The position numbers and the translations under genes are program-made. A stretch of 64,000 nucleotides of DNA from Epiperipatus broadwayi. Lineage: Eukaryota; Onychophora; Udeonychophora; Euonychophora; Peripatidae. How positions within the stretch are numbered: the first letter of the stretch is position 1; every line of letters starts with the position of its first letter. The stretch lies in assembly GCA_028023455.1 (NCBI GenBank), contig JAQFVV010006200.1, positions 4,629,860-4,693,859 on the forward strand. The letters run 5' to 3'. Positions 1 through 14,150 of the stretch are shown piece by piece. Under the pieces are notes generated by a model. It saw only the letters and a list, made by a program, of their open reading frames with translations. It made no database searches and was not told where the DNA came from.

Positions 1-3000
1 CAGAAATAAGGAATCTTGTTTTTACCAATGGTAATTTGGATATTTATGATCTCATTTTCGGGTCACACAAAATTATCAATTTAAAAATTAGCCTACTATA
101 TTTTTGCTCAAAAATTTAATTAATTTACCTTTAAAAGGATGAGCAACCGTTTCATCTGGCAGGTCTGTTTCAACTTTCTCCTTTTAAACAAGGGCCATAT
201 TTTTTTTTGTGAATTAGAAATAAAATAACATCATTATTAATGACTATTCCATAATTTAATGACAATTTTTCCGATTCGCTTAGATTTCGTGACATAAATT
301 TTTAAATTTTTATTTATGTTTTGGATATGTTAATTCTACAGAAACTAGAATGTAGTCTTTTATAAACTTTCCTTCAGAAAATGATTTCAATTTTTTTTTT
401 TTTTTAAATAACTTTCTTTCACAGAATGCTTTGGTCATTTCTTTTCAAATGCGCGATTTTATGTGTCAATCTTACTCCTATAGCCATCTTAATAGAAAAA
501 AAAATTAAATAATAATAATAAAATAAAATAAAATTCGAGTTTATTTTTGTTAGTCCGTCAATGAAAATCATTTTAAAAGCAAACAAAATATTCTTAGCAT
601 CATTGAATAAATCTGCAGTCAGATAGTTTATACAATATAAATAATTTGTTGGAATATTGCACGTCTGAAAGAATAAACTAGAACTATTATAAAGGTTGGA
701 GGAAAAAAGATACAGTTGAGTAAATAAATATTTTATTTAACTTAAATTCTTAATTCAATATTTGCACTGCACTATGTGCATATTTAAATAGAAGTTTTAT
801 ACTGTGTGGATGTTTAAATAGAAGTTTTATACTGGCCTATTTTATATACGTTTGTGAAAATGTCTGGGACAGTATTGAGAGCTTTCGAGGGCCAGACATA
901 GTTTACGGACCGGGAGTTCCCCACTCCAGATTTAAATTATGACATTATTGTTGATTTTACCACAAATGTTCACTTCTGTGTGAAGGCTTTCTCCAAATGA
1001 TTCCATTATCATAGTTATTTAAGAATGAGATGAATATTCGTTGAAGTTCTATGGTATTTTTTTTTCTGCACTTTTAATATAGACATTTTCTTATTTTCAG
1101 GAATATTTTCCACTTTTATACATAAGTTAATATTTTTAGTTTTTTTCTTTACCGCATTCTCAGAATACTTTTTTTTTTTTTTTTCATTTTGCTATCTATA
1201 ATTTTTATTTCAGTTTTTGAGGGAATGTTCAGGTCTTGCACTGAACGTAAGTGTATAATTCATATATATGTATATATTGACCCGCTTTATTTTTATCACC
1301 ATCAAACTCATAGATTCTTCTTTTTTATATAGTTCTCTAAGTTCCAATACTTTTTATTGCTTTTATGTCTTATCTCCCTTTCTTGACGACCCTGGGTATA
1401 TAAAAATAAGCATGTATTAAAGTGAGACACCACTGATTAATATTGTGGCTATACGAATAAGAATTAATTGACAACTAAAGGATATAATATAATAATATTA
1501 AAATTGTTTTCAAAAACTTTAAAGGAAAGAAAATAACTACACATGCATTGATTCTTATGAGTTAGTATTTATTTAATCAACAATTTGTTTTTGTAGAGAG
1601 AATTCTAGTTTGACTAAAGTAATGGTACCAACACATTATTCTACTGATGTTAAAATGATTCATTTATAATTTTTTCTTTGCAACATTATCCGATTTAATA
1701 TCATTAAATTTTTATTTTTAAATTATTCTAAAGAATAGAATACATTCAGAAATATGGAGACTGCAGGATTTGTATTAAGAAATAATGGACACATTTTTTT
1801 AATAAGAGAGAGTTTAATTAAAAATGATTAGCAGTCACTTTTCACACAACTGCTCTAGCTGTCATTAGTCACTTAAAATGCAACTATATATATATATATT
1901 GCAACAAAATGCGGAAGCTTTATTGTTTAGCTAGAGCTTAGTATTTGAACTTTGATAATCATGCTTAATGTTGGGCATTAAAAATGCACAACACAACAGC
2001 AAGATGCCAACAGCTTCAGATTCAGCTGCCAAATATCATGGAATAAAAATTAACAAATATCAAATGGCAATATGTATGTAAAACAACAAAAGAATTTCAT
2101 TTATATAGACATCCCTAAAGAAAAGAAACATTAGTGTCTTCAAGCGCTATCTATTTTCTAGACTTAGTACTAAACCTTACTATGCAAATACTTTTACATT
2201 CTTCCACATCCAGGCTGCGGAACTGGGTAGTAACACCCGAGTCTTTTCAGCTTATAAAAAATGCAGGTTTCCAAATGTTATTTAGTCATAGCACGCATAG
2301 GTAGAAGGAATTTTTAAAAAAAGTTAAGAGTGTATCTGAACAAGAATAATATTTAGTTAACAATAATAATTAATCGTTAAATATGTTGGCAATATATTTG
2401 AGGATAATTCACTGGAAGTTTCAGGTACTTCCTGTTCAGTTACATACGAGGATATACATATATATCTGATTGATTTCATTGTTTTTATTAATTAAGAGCA
2501 TTAATTAAGATTTTAACAAATATATTTTGCAAACATATCTGTATTTTTGTAATATTAAATATTTTATTTAATATTCAATATTATTAATAATTAATAAATA
2601 AACAAAATATTTTTTAAAAAATATAAAAATTAATCAAAGTACTCTTAGTTTTTCCCCCATCTTAGATCTTTTTATAGAAACTTCGTATTTGTTATTATTC
2701 TAGAGACTTATTTTATACTTTGTTGGTTCAGTTTTTGTTTTAACTGGACACTTTCCTTGGTCAGTTCTTCCTGTCAATCAGATTTTTTTTTTGTATTCTT
2801 GAAATATAGCCTCCAATTTTCATCATATTTTCTTAGCAAGTTATTTGAATTTTAAGCAAAGGTTTTTTTCTGAATAATTTCTTTAAATCATTACTTAGAA
2901 TATATGGTAAATGATTCAAAATTTTTTTTAACTGTTCCTATTTCTGAAATATTTTGCCCATGAGCCTAAAAGACTGTAGCATAGAAGCTACAAATTGAGA

Positions 3001-4660
3001 AAAGTTCTCTCTAACAAATGACTTTTAAATACTGTTAGCGTTTTGTATATTATTTAATTTCAAAAACAAATCAATAAGCAAAGTATCATGGGATTATTAT
3101 TTAAAACAACAAACTTGTTTAATTGTCTCTAATTACCTTCAATTAGCAAATTTGCTAAATAACCAATTAACTTTTTAACAACACATTATTGTTAATTACC
3201 AACATGCTTTGGAAATTTTACATTTGTCTACAATAATATATATGTAAACCTATTATCTCTTTTGGACAAAATAATTTAAAGTCTTGCTAATATCAACAGT
3301 TAATATTATGGATTATAGGAGCAGTCTATCACAATATATATTACCATTTAAACTACAAGTATCACATCTTTTCTAATATCCACTTTAGATAAATAGATTA
3401 ATGATTACTACTAACCATTTTTTAGACTAGAGTTTATTATATCATTTATATCACAGATATAGACTTTAAACACAGTTAAAGATTAAAATAACTGTTTTAT
3501 TATCAATAAATATAAACACATGATATCATAATCCAATTTTATCCATATTTTTTCCAAGTGTATCATCATTATTTAAATATACTTCTATTTCACTACAGAT
3601 TCTTAAAACATATGAATAAAGATATTTCTCTATATGGTAGATTTTTCTTTAAGTATTTTGATACATATAAATATAATATTTCAGGATAATATTTTTCAGA
3701 AACATTGTTAATTATCCTAAAATATTTCTCAAAAAATTATACCCAAATAATTCTATTTAATACCAAATTATAAACATATTTTTATCTTTTATGAGCTGTA
3801 CAACACATTTTGCAATTGCGAAATCACCAATTTATTGAATAGTGATTGATTTTCTAATGACAAGTGGTCACTTTGACATTATAATACAAGATCAAAATGA
3901 TATTATAAATAGAAAGTCAAACATTTGGTAAAGCAATTTTAAAAAACACAATTCCCAATTATAACACATCTTAAAAGCCAAATACCAACTTTTGCAAAAT
4001 GATGTAAAATTAATAGGTTAATGAAAAACTATGCATTCTGGAAAAGATAACTGATCATTGTGTTACTATGAAAGCTAAATTTAACTAATCTGGAAAAACA
4101 TCACAGCAAAGAGAAAGAGAGAAGCAATAAATAAAACTTTTAAAATGTTGTAATCTATATTTATGCAAATTACAACCCAAATCAATAGGAACAGCAAATA
4201 TATAAAAATATAAAATATTGGAGAATTAGGAGTTTTGATTTTTTCTCCTCCTGTTTCAACACACAATTATAATATTTTTTAATGTATGTTTAGATAGAAA
4301 TATATTTTAAGTGAAGTTTTTGTTTTTAATTATTTAATTAAAAAGCTCTTGCTAGACCAGTAGCCAATCAAGATTAACTGCCCAAGGACAAATACTTCCA
4401 TATATATATAAGTACTAAGTCAGAATTTAGATATGTTTATTAAATTATTAGCACAAAATATACTTTCAACGCTTTTACGTCATGTTAAATCTTAAACTAA
4501 TTAACAAATTATTGTTGTTTATTTACAGAATTGATTTGTTGATTAAGTCAACAAATCTGACATATTTAAAAAAAAAACTGTCTCCTTGATTTTTTTTAAA
4601 TTAAATCATTATATATAAAAAATATAATGATCAAGGCTAGGTAAGTATTCAATGTAAATA
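1..4660. other. AT-rich DNA without recognisable genes
   Basis: I see no coding region, RNA gene or classifiable repeat here. Stop codons are dense in all frames and the sequence is dominated by A/T runs and short TATA tracts. A small GC-richer patch around 870-930 stands out from its surroundings, but I could not match it to any family. The one 61-codon open frame near 4081-4266 on the minus strand is a hydrophobic chance product of T-rich DNA. Confidence 0.6.
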
Positions 4661-4663
4661 CAG

Positions 4664-4766
4664 GAAAGCAGTCAACACTTAAGCAATACTAATATTATTG
4701 ACAATCAACAATCTCAATCTGTTGTCAAGATAAGCTCTATTTAATCAATAATGATGGAAATTAGTC
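4664..4766 (-). repeat. Dispersed repeat D (3' domain of the hammerhead SINE family), copy 1
   Basis: Read on the minus strand, this stretch contains the landmarks CTTGACAACAG, then TTGAGATTGTTGATTG, then AATAATATT, then TAAGTGTTGACT. The same ordered landmarks recur at 4857-4919, 22955-23035 and 27755-27822. The 22.9-kb copy continues directly from a tRNA-like domain, so this is probably the 3' body of that SINE family. It lies in inverted orientation to the next copy, about 90 bp away. Confidence 0.6.
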
Positions 4767-4856
4767 AAGTTGCAATCTTTAGTGTCTATATAAACCTATT
4801 GGACCATGATAAAGGTGGATTTCCACCTTATTAATTAAATGATTAAATTGATTAAA

Positions 4857-4919
4857 TGGAGGTTGCCTTGAATCAAATTGCTATTGCTGATTATTAATAA
4901 TATTGGCATTGTTTGACAG
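4857..4919 (+). repeat. Dispersed repeat D, copy 2
   Basis: The plus strand reads GGTTGCCTTGA, then a degenerate middle, then AATAATATTGGCATTG. It shares the order of landmarks with the minus-strand copy just upstream. The two form an imperfect inverted pair. It is a fragment only. Confidence 0.5.
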
Positions 4920-4937
4920 ATTTTTTGCACGTGTGTA

Positions 4938-5022
4938 TATAGATAGATAGATAGATAGATATATAGATAGATAGATAGATGGATAAATAGATAGATAGAT
5001 TGATAGATAGATAGATAGATAA
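4938..5022. repeat. GATA/ATAG tetranucleotide microsatellite
   Basis: About 85 bp of GATA repeats with a few interruptions, such as a GATG unit near 4978-4982 and an AAAT unit near 4985. It directly follows a repeat D fragment, so it may have grown from that element's simple-sequence tail. The 64-codon open frame across it is only the repeat translated. Confidence 0.9.
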
Positions 5023-5039
5023 ACAACAATAAAAAAATT

Positions 5040-8000
5040 TGGAATAAAATTTACTTCTCAAAATAGCTGTCTACAGCTGTTATTTGTTTTTATATATTCA
5101 TATGCAAACCAATGTCAAACACAGGCATAATGTTACAAAAAAGCTGTTAAAATAACATAATCTATATTAGAAGTATTGGTATAATTATATAAATGCTGAT
5201 CATTATCAATTTTTTCTGCCAACTGGTTACCATGACCATAAAATTGAAATATCTCAATTTATAGAACTAATAAATGCAAAAGTCAAGATCAGTTAACAAA
5301 ATGTATCGAAGTGAATGATAAAACCTTCATGGTAGACCCTATAAAAAGCTTTATATGCTGAGTCTTTTATTAGTCTGAATTATATTAAAATTGCATAGCT
5401 ATATTAACTGATATAAAAGCATAAGTGAATATATTGAAGCTATATATATGCAGAACTACAAACATTTCATGTTCGCATGTTAAAAATTACAAACAAAATT
5501 TTAAAGTAAAAGTTTTAATAAACTTTTATAAAAATATATATTGTACATGCACAGATAGAGTATACAATGTAATTAATTATAAAGTTATTTTGTGATAAAT
5601 GCAAAATATTTTCTAAAATTTAAAAAGATAATTGATTATAAATTTAGTTAAAAGTAGTTTAAACAAAAAAAAAAAAAAGGGGGTGTTTTCATTTAACAAT
5701 AAAGAAGTGGAAATGACATTGTAGAAAAAATAATTAAAATGTTTGTAAATACATTACTAGATTAAAATAATTTAATTAAAAAGATTGTTATTCCTGCTCA
5801 AAAATATGAGTTTGTATATAGGATATTGGACAAATAAATTCGGACCTCAGAGAAAATAATGGAGTTATCTATACTCAATAGGTTGTAAGATCCAAACTGC
5901 AAGATATTGATCGGAATTTTACTGCTAATATAATTCCAAATGATATAAATAGTACTGTAAATTATGTTTATGATTATCTTTCTATTATTCTATCTTGATC
6001 CTGACTTCAGTCTGTCTCTATTCTGCATTCATTATTTATTGTATCTTGATCCTGCCCGTGATCATTATTCAGCCTGTATTATATTATTCTGCTGTAATTA
6101 ATTGTTTATGTGATAGTTCCAGCAGAGAAGTCATTACCTGCTTCAGTCTGTCAAGCTGGCAGGGGGCAAGCTCAAAACCCATTGCTGAATCATGTCAAAG
6201 AGGCTATCAACAACAATAAAACCAGTCAAATGTGTGTCCATTATGTACCCACCTTAGAAGAGACAAATGCTGATGTCCAGTGCTACAGAAAGAACCAGCC
6301 ACCAAATCAAGATTTAATTGGTATCTGTGCATCCAAAATGATAGCTATGGTTTTAAGAATCAAATCCACAAATACCTAAAGACTGAACATGAACTGTTAA
6401 GCTGAAAGAATAAATATAACTTTTAAACTAATACTTAGTTAATTATTATCTCCCATCGAATCAAATATGTTAATGAATAGTTATATAATTAATCTGTTTA
6501 TGAGCAGGTATGACAAGAAATTGTAGTTTTCTCTATTTAAATATCACATCACAATTTAGTTGGTGATAATTGTAATAAATTAGTGTAAAAAGGCAATTAT
6601 CTTGCAATTGCAGCCTTTTACCATGCTATTAAAAGTTGTATATTAGTTAAATCATTATTTTCACTTTATTTAAAAGATAAATAATATGTTAAAGCAGTAA
6701 ATTTATTAAATTACAAATGGAGTTCAATCATGCTGTATAAACAAGCTAGTTTGGGTTTTTGTTAATTAGCTGTCAGTTTTAGCTAACTAGTCTTGTATTT
6801 GAATTATTATTATTGATAAGAATGTGTGGCTGGTATCCATCAATTCAGATTATGAGTTATATCTGATTCTCATTCTTATGTAACATGTTAGTATTTGATG
6901 ATTGTAACATCATTTGTGACTGCTGATTCCTTACAATCATTACCTTATTTAAACAGTGACACAGTAGATGATCAATTCCTACCATATGTAATCTATTTTA
7001 TTTTATACATGTCATAGTGATACATAGGTGTCTGCCAATCACTGTATACTATACATGCAGAAGGTGGTTAATCCCTATCATAGATATACAATTATCATTA
7101 TACCATTGTAGTACAGATGTGATTTTCTGTATTTTACAATTGTTTTATTTATTGCATACTAATGTCATAACATGTAATTGATCAAACAGTGGATTAGTCA
7201 GTTTTAGTTAGCATAAGAACAGCGGTGAAGATAGTAGAGAGCAATTAGGTGTCTATGCAGTAGATCAGAATCTATTCAAACAATTAACATTAATAGTATT
7301 TTAAAATAGTATCAATTATTGCAAACCTTTATGCCACTGTATATTATATCTGTGCATAATTAAAAGTAAATTAATATAAAAAAAATTGGAAAGGTGTACC
7401 TTAAATTAAGTTATAAATCATGTGATTAACGTCACATCAGTGTATGTCTTATGTTATGCATGTCTAATAAATTGTGTTTGTCTCATTACTTTTGGCAGTA
7501 TGTATTCTTTATTTGGCAATCAATAAGTTAGGCAAATTAGTAAAAAGTCTCTTGTTTTCTCCCTGACCTTAGCAGGCTGTAAAATAAAAAGTTGGTATTC
7601 TATGATGTCTGAATATGAAATGCACAGGTGGATTGCCCTTTGGTGATTTATATGTGGGCTGTGCAACTCTGTAGTTATGCGGGTATTGGTGAAGCTAATT
7701 ACAGATAATAAGATTAATGGTTGAGTACTTTCAAGAAGTTTTATCTTCTCATAATTATAGCTAATGAATTGAATGAGCACAATGAAAAATGTGTGCAATG
7801 AATATTTAAATTTATTCAAAGTGGGTTAGAGAGTCCACTTTATATTTCACATTCCTGTTCATTTTTATTATTTACAACAGATGATTTAGTAAAATATTCA
7901 TTGGCAAACTTTTATAATACAATAAACTAGTCTTATGAAATCAATATGACTTTATATTAAAAAATGTTGTTGAAATGGATTTATGCATTTTAAACCTATT

Positions 8001-11000
8001 AAATTTAATGGGAAAGAAAAGGCATATAGTATTCCAATACCCCACTACAAATAAAAGGCTTTCACATCAGCTTGTCATAGAGAAATAGTAAAAGAAAAAG
8101 TAAATAATCACCATATTTGTTAATATCCCTTTATTATCGAATATGGGACGATTTTCTAGATTGACTATGAGCCAGATATCTGGGGGCAGAAGTCTGTTAG
8201 AGAAAACAAAAACAAATTTAAGCAATCTGAATTTGAACTGCATGTACCAATGTTGCCATAAGGTCTTTAATCTTAATGGATTTGTTACAATCTTCAAGCA
8301 CAAAACTTCTTTCATAACTTATGGTTTTGCTATCTACTATTGAGAATATGTAAATAAGTAGCTTTTTTATTTGGGAGATATGTTCATTGCCATATTTCAT
8401 AATAGGTGTAATGAATAAAACAAAAACAACTTAAAAATAAAAACATGAAATTAAATTTCTCTAAATTTCTCTTCTAAATATGTCTAATTAGTTACAATAT
8501 GCATCATTTATTAAAATAACGCTAAAGCAAAATTTTATTTAATATTAGAAAATGTCTTTTTTGTCAATGTTATAAAAAAATGAACAATAAATTAGTCCAT
8601 TTGCTCGGAAAACGCTTTTATTTTAAGAACAACATTTCTATTTAGGGCTTGAATAATATTTTAATCATTTATTCTGCAGTAAATATATAGTGCAGTATTG
8701 CCTATTATAAATCGCTTTTTATGATAAATCTTAAGCTGTAATTGAATGTTAAAATCAATACATAAATTGCTAAGGTGACAAGCAGATTGTTGAGAAGAAT
8801 AACCAAACTCCAAAGTTTGCTAAAATGAGATGCAAGATTGAGGTCAATTAGTCGTAGATAACATCACACGTTAAATTAAATTACATTACATAACTATACA
8901 ATGTATAATAAATCAACAGCTAAAATAGACAATTAACTCACTTATGTAACATTGCATCATCTTACTGAAAGGATTTGGCTGATTACCATTACTTTAAAAA
9001 TTTTGAATGTAAAAACATTTTAAAGTCAATCATTTTTTAGTCATCTATCATTCTAGAAGTAAAAATATATATAAACAGTACACTTTCTATACTGCATTTA
9101 TTACGAAAAAATTGAATTGTTATAAGTCAGATCAAAAGTATATTTATCTTACTATTATGTGAATTCCTATATTATTGGTTTTTACCTGGGTACAAGTTTA
9201 TTAAAGAAAAATATTTGTAATCTATGTTAAATATTTATTCTCAAAACAAATGACAATAAAAAACAACGATAATAATCGTTTAATATTTGCGTCATAATGC
9301 ATCAAATATATGCTCAATTTAGACAGGAAACCCCATTTACAAAATTGAACTTTTAAAATATCTTATAAGTTTATATGTTATTAATTCTCAATTATACATA
9401 AAATATTAAGACAACAGTTTACATGCTAAGCAATAATGATGAATCTTTTAAATTTGATTACTTTTATATAAACTAGTATATCCAATGATCTTAATTTGTT
9501 AAATACTATGTGAGTATTATAATAAAAAAAGCACAACAGGTGTTGGTCCCAATAATCAAATTAGTTTAAATTTATCTCACATAGTATAAGTTTTATACCC
9601 TTCTTTTCAGGTTTAGTACTATCTTATACTGCTTGTACTCTAAATGGCAGTAACTTTTTTATGTTTTACAAGTTATCACTATTACTTTTTTACTTTTTTA
9701 AACAAATATTGTAATACTTAATGTAAATAATTCTTACAATAATAATAAGCACATTTATTTCATTATAATAAAAATGTTTGTAAGAAAAAAATAAAGTGTT
9801 TCCTATTAGAAACTATTTAAATGAAAGTAATATTATTTCTCCATTTTTGCAATTATATGACTATATTTTTTAAAAAAAATTATATAAATATTTTTAATGC
9901 CTATTATAAATTATGCTTATAATTAAAAAATCAAATTTGGATGGAAATGATATAAAACAAATACTTTTCTTAGGAGTGATATGAAATACTACTTGTAGCA
10001 TATACATGACAATTTTTAAAAGTTTTTTTGTAATTAAATAAATGTAAGTAACTAAATGAAATTTATTATTTTTATTTAAATTATTTCTTAAGTCTTTTCT
10101 TATTATACCTTATCTAGATAGACTACCAATCTCAAATCTCTAATTTGAAAACTTCTACTAAAAATTTAAATACTCTTTATTTTATTATTTTAATTACTTT
10201 TATATAAAAATTATACTGACTTAAAGATAAGCATAATCCATATTTTAAAATGTTATGTTGTTGTTATTAATAAAATAAATTTATACACTATACCAAAAGA
10301 GAATTTATATAAAACTATGGTTAGTAAATTGATGTTTATTTAAAGTCTCAGCAAAATTTGACTTTGCAATGAAGACAAGTACAAAGAAAGAGTTATAGAT
10401 ACAATTAAAAAAAAATCACAAATCCAAAGTGCTTTAAAGTCAGGGATTTTTGATTGATGGTGTATTATGTATAACTTATTTTAATGATTTTTTTTCCTTT
10501 GTAATATTTTATATTTCAAACAGGACTAAAAACTAAGGATTTTGGGATAATGTTATTCATCCTACAGGTTTTTTATGTTACAGTAAAGTGGTCTTTCAGC
10601 CAACATTATTCTTTTCCAGGAGTAAAATTCTCTCCAATTTCATTTATTAATAGACTCAGTCTATTAATAACAGAACTACTGTCACTACAAGGTATTTAAA
10701 ATCTTCCTTTCCATAAGGTTAATTTTTTGTTTAGTTTTTCCATTCTAAAACTCTCTGTCAATAACAAACTTCTACTGTTATTTGTTGAGACTACTGCAAC
10801 CTAGTAATTTTATTTAATATAGTCATTAAAATATTTTATTATACTGCATAAAATTAATATTTTCATTTGAAAATGAGAGACTTGTTTTGAAAAAAATATC
10901 TCTTATATAAAATTAAATTATATATTTACAGAATTTTCTGAGTTCTGATTAGTATCAGTATTTTTTTTTTTGATAACAAGTAATTTAACTTAATTTTTAA

Positions 11001-12860
11001 AAGTTGTGGCTAATGTATTAGGAAGATATAAAATTTTTTGACAGCTTGATCAATTCCATTATTAATTTTATTACAATTCATTGATATTCTTCAGAGTGTA
11101 AATTACAAAGTTTCTGCCCAAAGATGAAGCAATTGAACAGATTAATTATTATTGTTGTGGTCTTTAATCCTACAATGACAATCAACTAAAAAAAAATTTT
11201 GGTTTATTTACTGCTGCCTATTTTTTTTTTTTTTATAAGAGAATGAAAGACACCATCTTTCAAATATATTACAAATTTCATGGCTAATTTATCTCAAACA
11301 TGATTACAAATGTATGGAAGGCTTACTAAGAATTTATCTCAAATATAAGCTACAATGTGCATGGAAAGCCTAAAAACTACATTTTAAGTGCAAAGAAGTA
11401 TGATTTGATATTTTTATACTGTCTAATTTCAATTTATGAAAACTACAGATGTATAAGTTTAAAGTCAACTTAAACTTCAAGAGAATTATCTTCATTTAAT
11501 AGAGGAAAGAAACCACCAAATTAACCCCTTTTTAAATTCTGACATTTTTTATTGTTACATGTGGTGAAAGTTTTTGAAAGTGCTCAACTTTTCATTTCTA
11601 TATAAAATCTCCATTTTATATTAAAACTCAAAAAATTGGGCTTAATTTCTCTTTAATTTATATTTACAAACAGAAGATATTCTACAAAATCATTTTTGAA
11701 TTTTGAAAATATTGTAAAAATGAGTTGTAATAAAAACAAAAGATGTCATATAATGATGTGAAAGAAAACACTCTTCAGAAAATAAACAAAATATTTTTAT
11801 TTTAATTTTTGGTAACATGAATAAATAAATGTAGATTTATGATGAATCTTTAAATTCTGTTTTAAAATCTTACATTTCTTTATAATTTTTCCTATATCTA
11901 AAAACATTCTAACACTATGTTAATTCTGACAGATGATGGCATTCTGTAAATAATTTTACATAAAGCATGAATTTTTTTGTATTACTCAAATTTATTGATT
12001 TTTATGTTTGAAAATAAAGCATATATGAATAAAATCAAAGTGTATATGTACATTATTTTTTGTTTTAAATAATTATCATCCAATTAGTATTTAAAAAAGA
12101 GAAATATTCAATAAAATAGCAAAAAGTCAATTTTTATTCCAAATTTTTTTAGTGAAAATGAGATTACAGTGAAAGAAAACTATCAATAATTTGGAGGTCT
12201 TTTCTTTCATTAACAATAAGCTAAAGATTCTTGATATTTAGCAACTATTAGATTGCTACAGCATTATAAAAAAATCCTACCTTGATATCAGTTAAGATAA
12301 TGTTAAAACAGTAATTTAAAGTCGCAGAACTATTATGTTATTTCTGAAGTAAACAAGCTATGTAAATTAACAGAAATGATTGCTGAAAAGTTAAGTTACA
12401 AAGAATTTTATTAATTACATTCTTAATTTCATGCAACTTTAATGCCAAATATACAGACAAACAAATTTTGTGCATTATCCTAGGTAAGATAAAAATTTCA
12501 TAGTTCCATTTATGCATTTTTTTTATTCATTTTAACTCATATACTTTGATGTTCAGTGTATTACATAAGTATTTGTTTGGAGATGGTGATGATGGTCCTT
12601 TCTCTTTAAATTGCTTTTCTAGCAACCTTTAACATATTTTTAGTTTATGCATTTATCTGATACTAGAAAATAAAATTAACATAATACTGATGTATTAATT
12701 TTAAAAAAATTGGAAGAAAGTAGTACTTTTCAATAGTCAGTAATCAAAGGTATTTAGTTCAGCCTTTATGTGCTTAACAGCTTCACTTTATTCTTCCCCA
12801 ATTTTGAAATCAGTTGCAAGATTATTTTGAGAAGATTTTTGGAATAGCAAAAACATTCAA
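5040..12860. other. Long AT-rich stretch, no recognised gene
   Basis: Apart from the open frame at 6110-6379, I see no supported features in this 7.8 kb. There are many poly-A and poly-T runs and short open frames with AT-driven composition. A segment near 7470-7495 superficially resembles the end of a Tc1/mariner element, but I found no partner end. Overlapping open frames on both strands near 8067-8400 have no recognisable motif. Confidence 0.5.
6110..6379 (+). CDS. Unrecognised 89-codon open frame in a GC-richer island
   Basis: I do not recognise this product. The frame begins at an ATG at 6110 and encodes a hydrophilic 89-residue peptide. It has four cysteines and many Asn, Gln and Lys residues, unlike the Phe/Ile/Leu-rich chance frames elsewhere in the window. 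The DNA around 6110-6330 is visibly richer in G+C than its flanks. A possible splice acceptor (TTCCAG) lies just inside the start, at 6117-6122, so this could be an exon of a host gene or a worn repeat. No domain, signal peptide or membrane segment is evident. Coding status is doubtful. Confidence 0.2.
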   Translation: MIVPAEKSLPASVCQAGRGQAQNPLLNHVKEAINNNKTSQMCVHYVPTLEETNADVQCYRKNQPPNQDLIGICASKMIAMVLRIKSTNT

Positions 12861-12867
12861 TTTTTGC

Positions 12868-14150
12868 TTAGTTTATTAAAATTTAACATTTATTTTTACA
12901 TAATTATTGTATAATAATTATTTAAAACAAAGTATGTATGCATTTACTTTAATTTTATTTGTATATGTTTTATTTTTAAAAATAGAGGTTAATAAATTTG
13001 ATCATAAAGCTAACAAAAAAAATTACGATCAAAAACATTGTAATACTTTTTAAAATGGATCAGTAACACCTTTACAACATAAATGCTAGGAGTTGTTGAG
13101 ATATTTTAAAAATCGAAAATACAATTTTATATTTTAAAGTCAAATTTGGTGTATTGAGCATCACATTTATTCATTTCCATTTTAAAAATAAATTTCAGTA
13201 AACAAAGATTTCATTAATCATTCTCTTTGTATTTCTGAGGAGTCTTCTGTGGAGTTATACTTCCATCTATTGATATTTTTTTTTTTTAAATCATGAAGTT
13301 CACATATATTTTATTCCAATATTTTAATTTAAAAAATTCTAAAGATGTTAGGATAATTAAAAATGCAGTGACTTCAAATACTTTTAAACTCCATCTCGAT
13401 AGTCTCTTTTAATAAAAATGGTCTTCTTGTGCTTTATGAGATTACTTCAAAAAATTATTTCATGTGTAACTAAAACATGATTTTTTGTGAAGTTTATTAA
13501 GATTCATGGTTATTTTTATACAATTATTGTATAATAATTATTAAAATCAAAATATACATCATTACATATTTTTATACATGTTTTATTTTTAAAAATAGAA
13601 GATAATAATTATCTTAGCAATGCAAATTATGGGAGTAGGTGTTTGAAGACTGTTTGCTAACAATTTATCACTAGCATTCCATTAGAATATATTACAATAT
13701 CATAAAAATATTTAAAAAATAATATTTTAAAGCAAAATTTAATAGATTTATCAGATATTGTTACATTTTTATTCAGATTTTAAAAACAAATGTCAATAAA
13801 AAAGATTTCATTGGTTTCATAAATTGAATTGCTTCTTGCATCCATTGATTGATGAAACAAGTTTTTGTTTTTATTACCAACTAATTTTTGAATATTTGCA
13901 AAGTTTCAAATAAGTTTTTTTTTAGAATTTATTTTAGTTGTAAATGTGAAATTCTCTCAAACCAAGTCTATTTTATTATATTCTGATATATAATAATGGT
14001 TTAATACTAAAATTAAAGTTGTAAGCTTACTTCCAGAGAAAGCTATTAAATCTGTTACAGTGCAGAAGGATTAATTTTCTGCTTGGTTGCTTTTCCACTC
14101 ATTGTCAAATGATGAAAAAGTTCTTTATTTTCATTAATTTTTGTAATATT
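12868..14150 (+). repeat. Diverged tandem duplication, unit about 615 bp
   Basis: Two units begin near 12868 and 13490. Each has GTTTATTAA, then a palindrome ATTATTGTATAATAAT (about 12903 and 13523), then GTTTTATTTTTAAAAATAG (12967 and 13580). Further on come a matching AAAGATTTCATT (about 13205 and 13803) and a CCAT(C/T)NATTGAT motif (about 13263 and 13840). The offset stays within about 580-621 bp. A third, weaker partial unit may start near 14095. It contains no coding sequence. Confidence 0.6.

Noticed and set aside
870-930. GC-richer patch as an exon or RNA gene
   Set aside because: Short, with no open frame, splice signals or fold that I could support.
7465-7500. Tc1/mariner terminal repeat (TCTCATTACTTTTGGCAGTATGTA-like)
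   Set aside because: Resemblance only at one end; no matching inverted end or transposase remnant found nearby.
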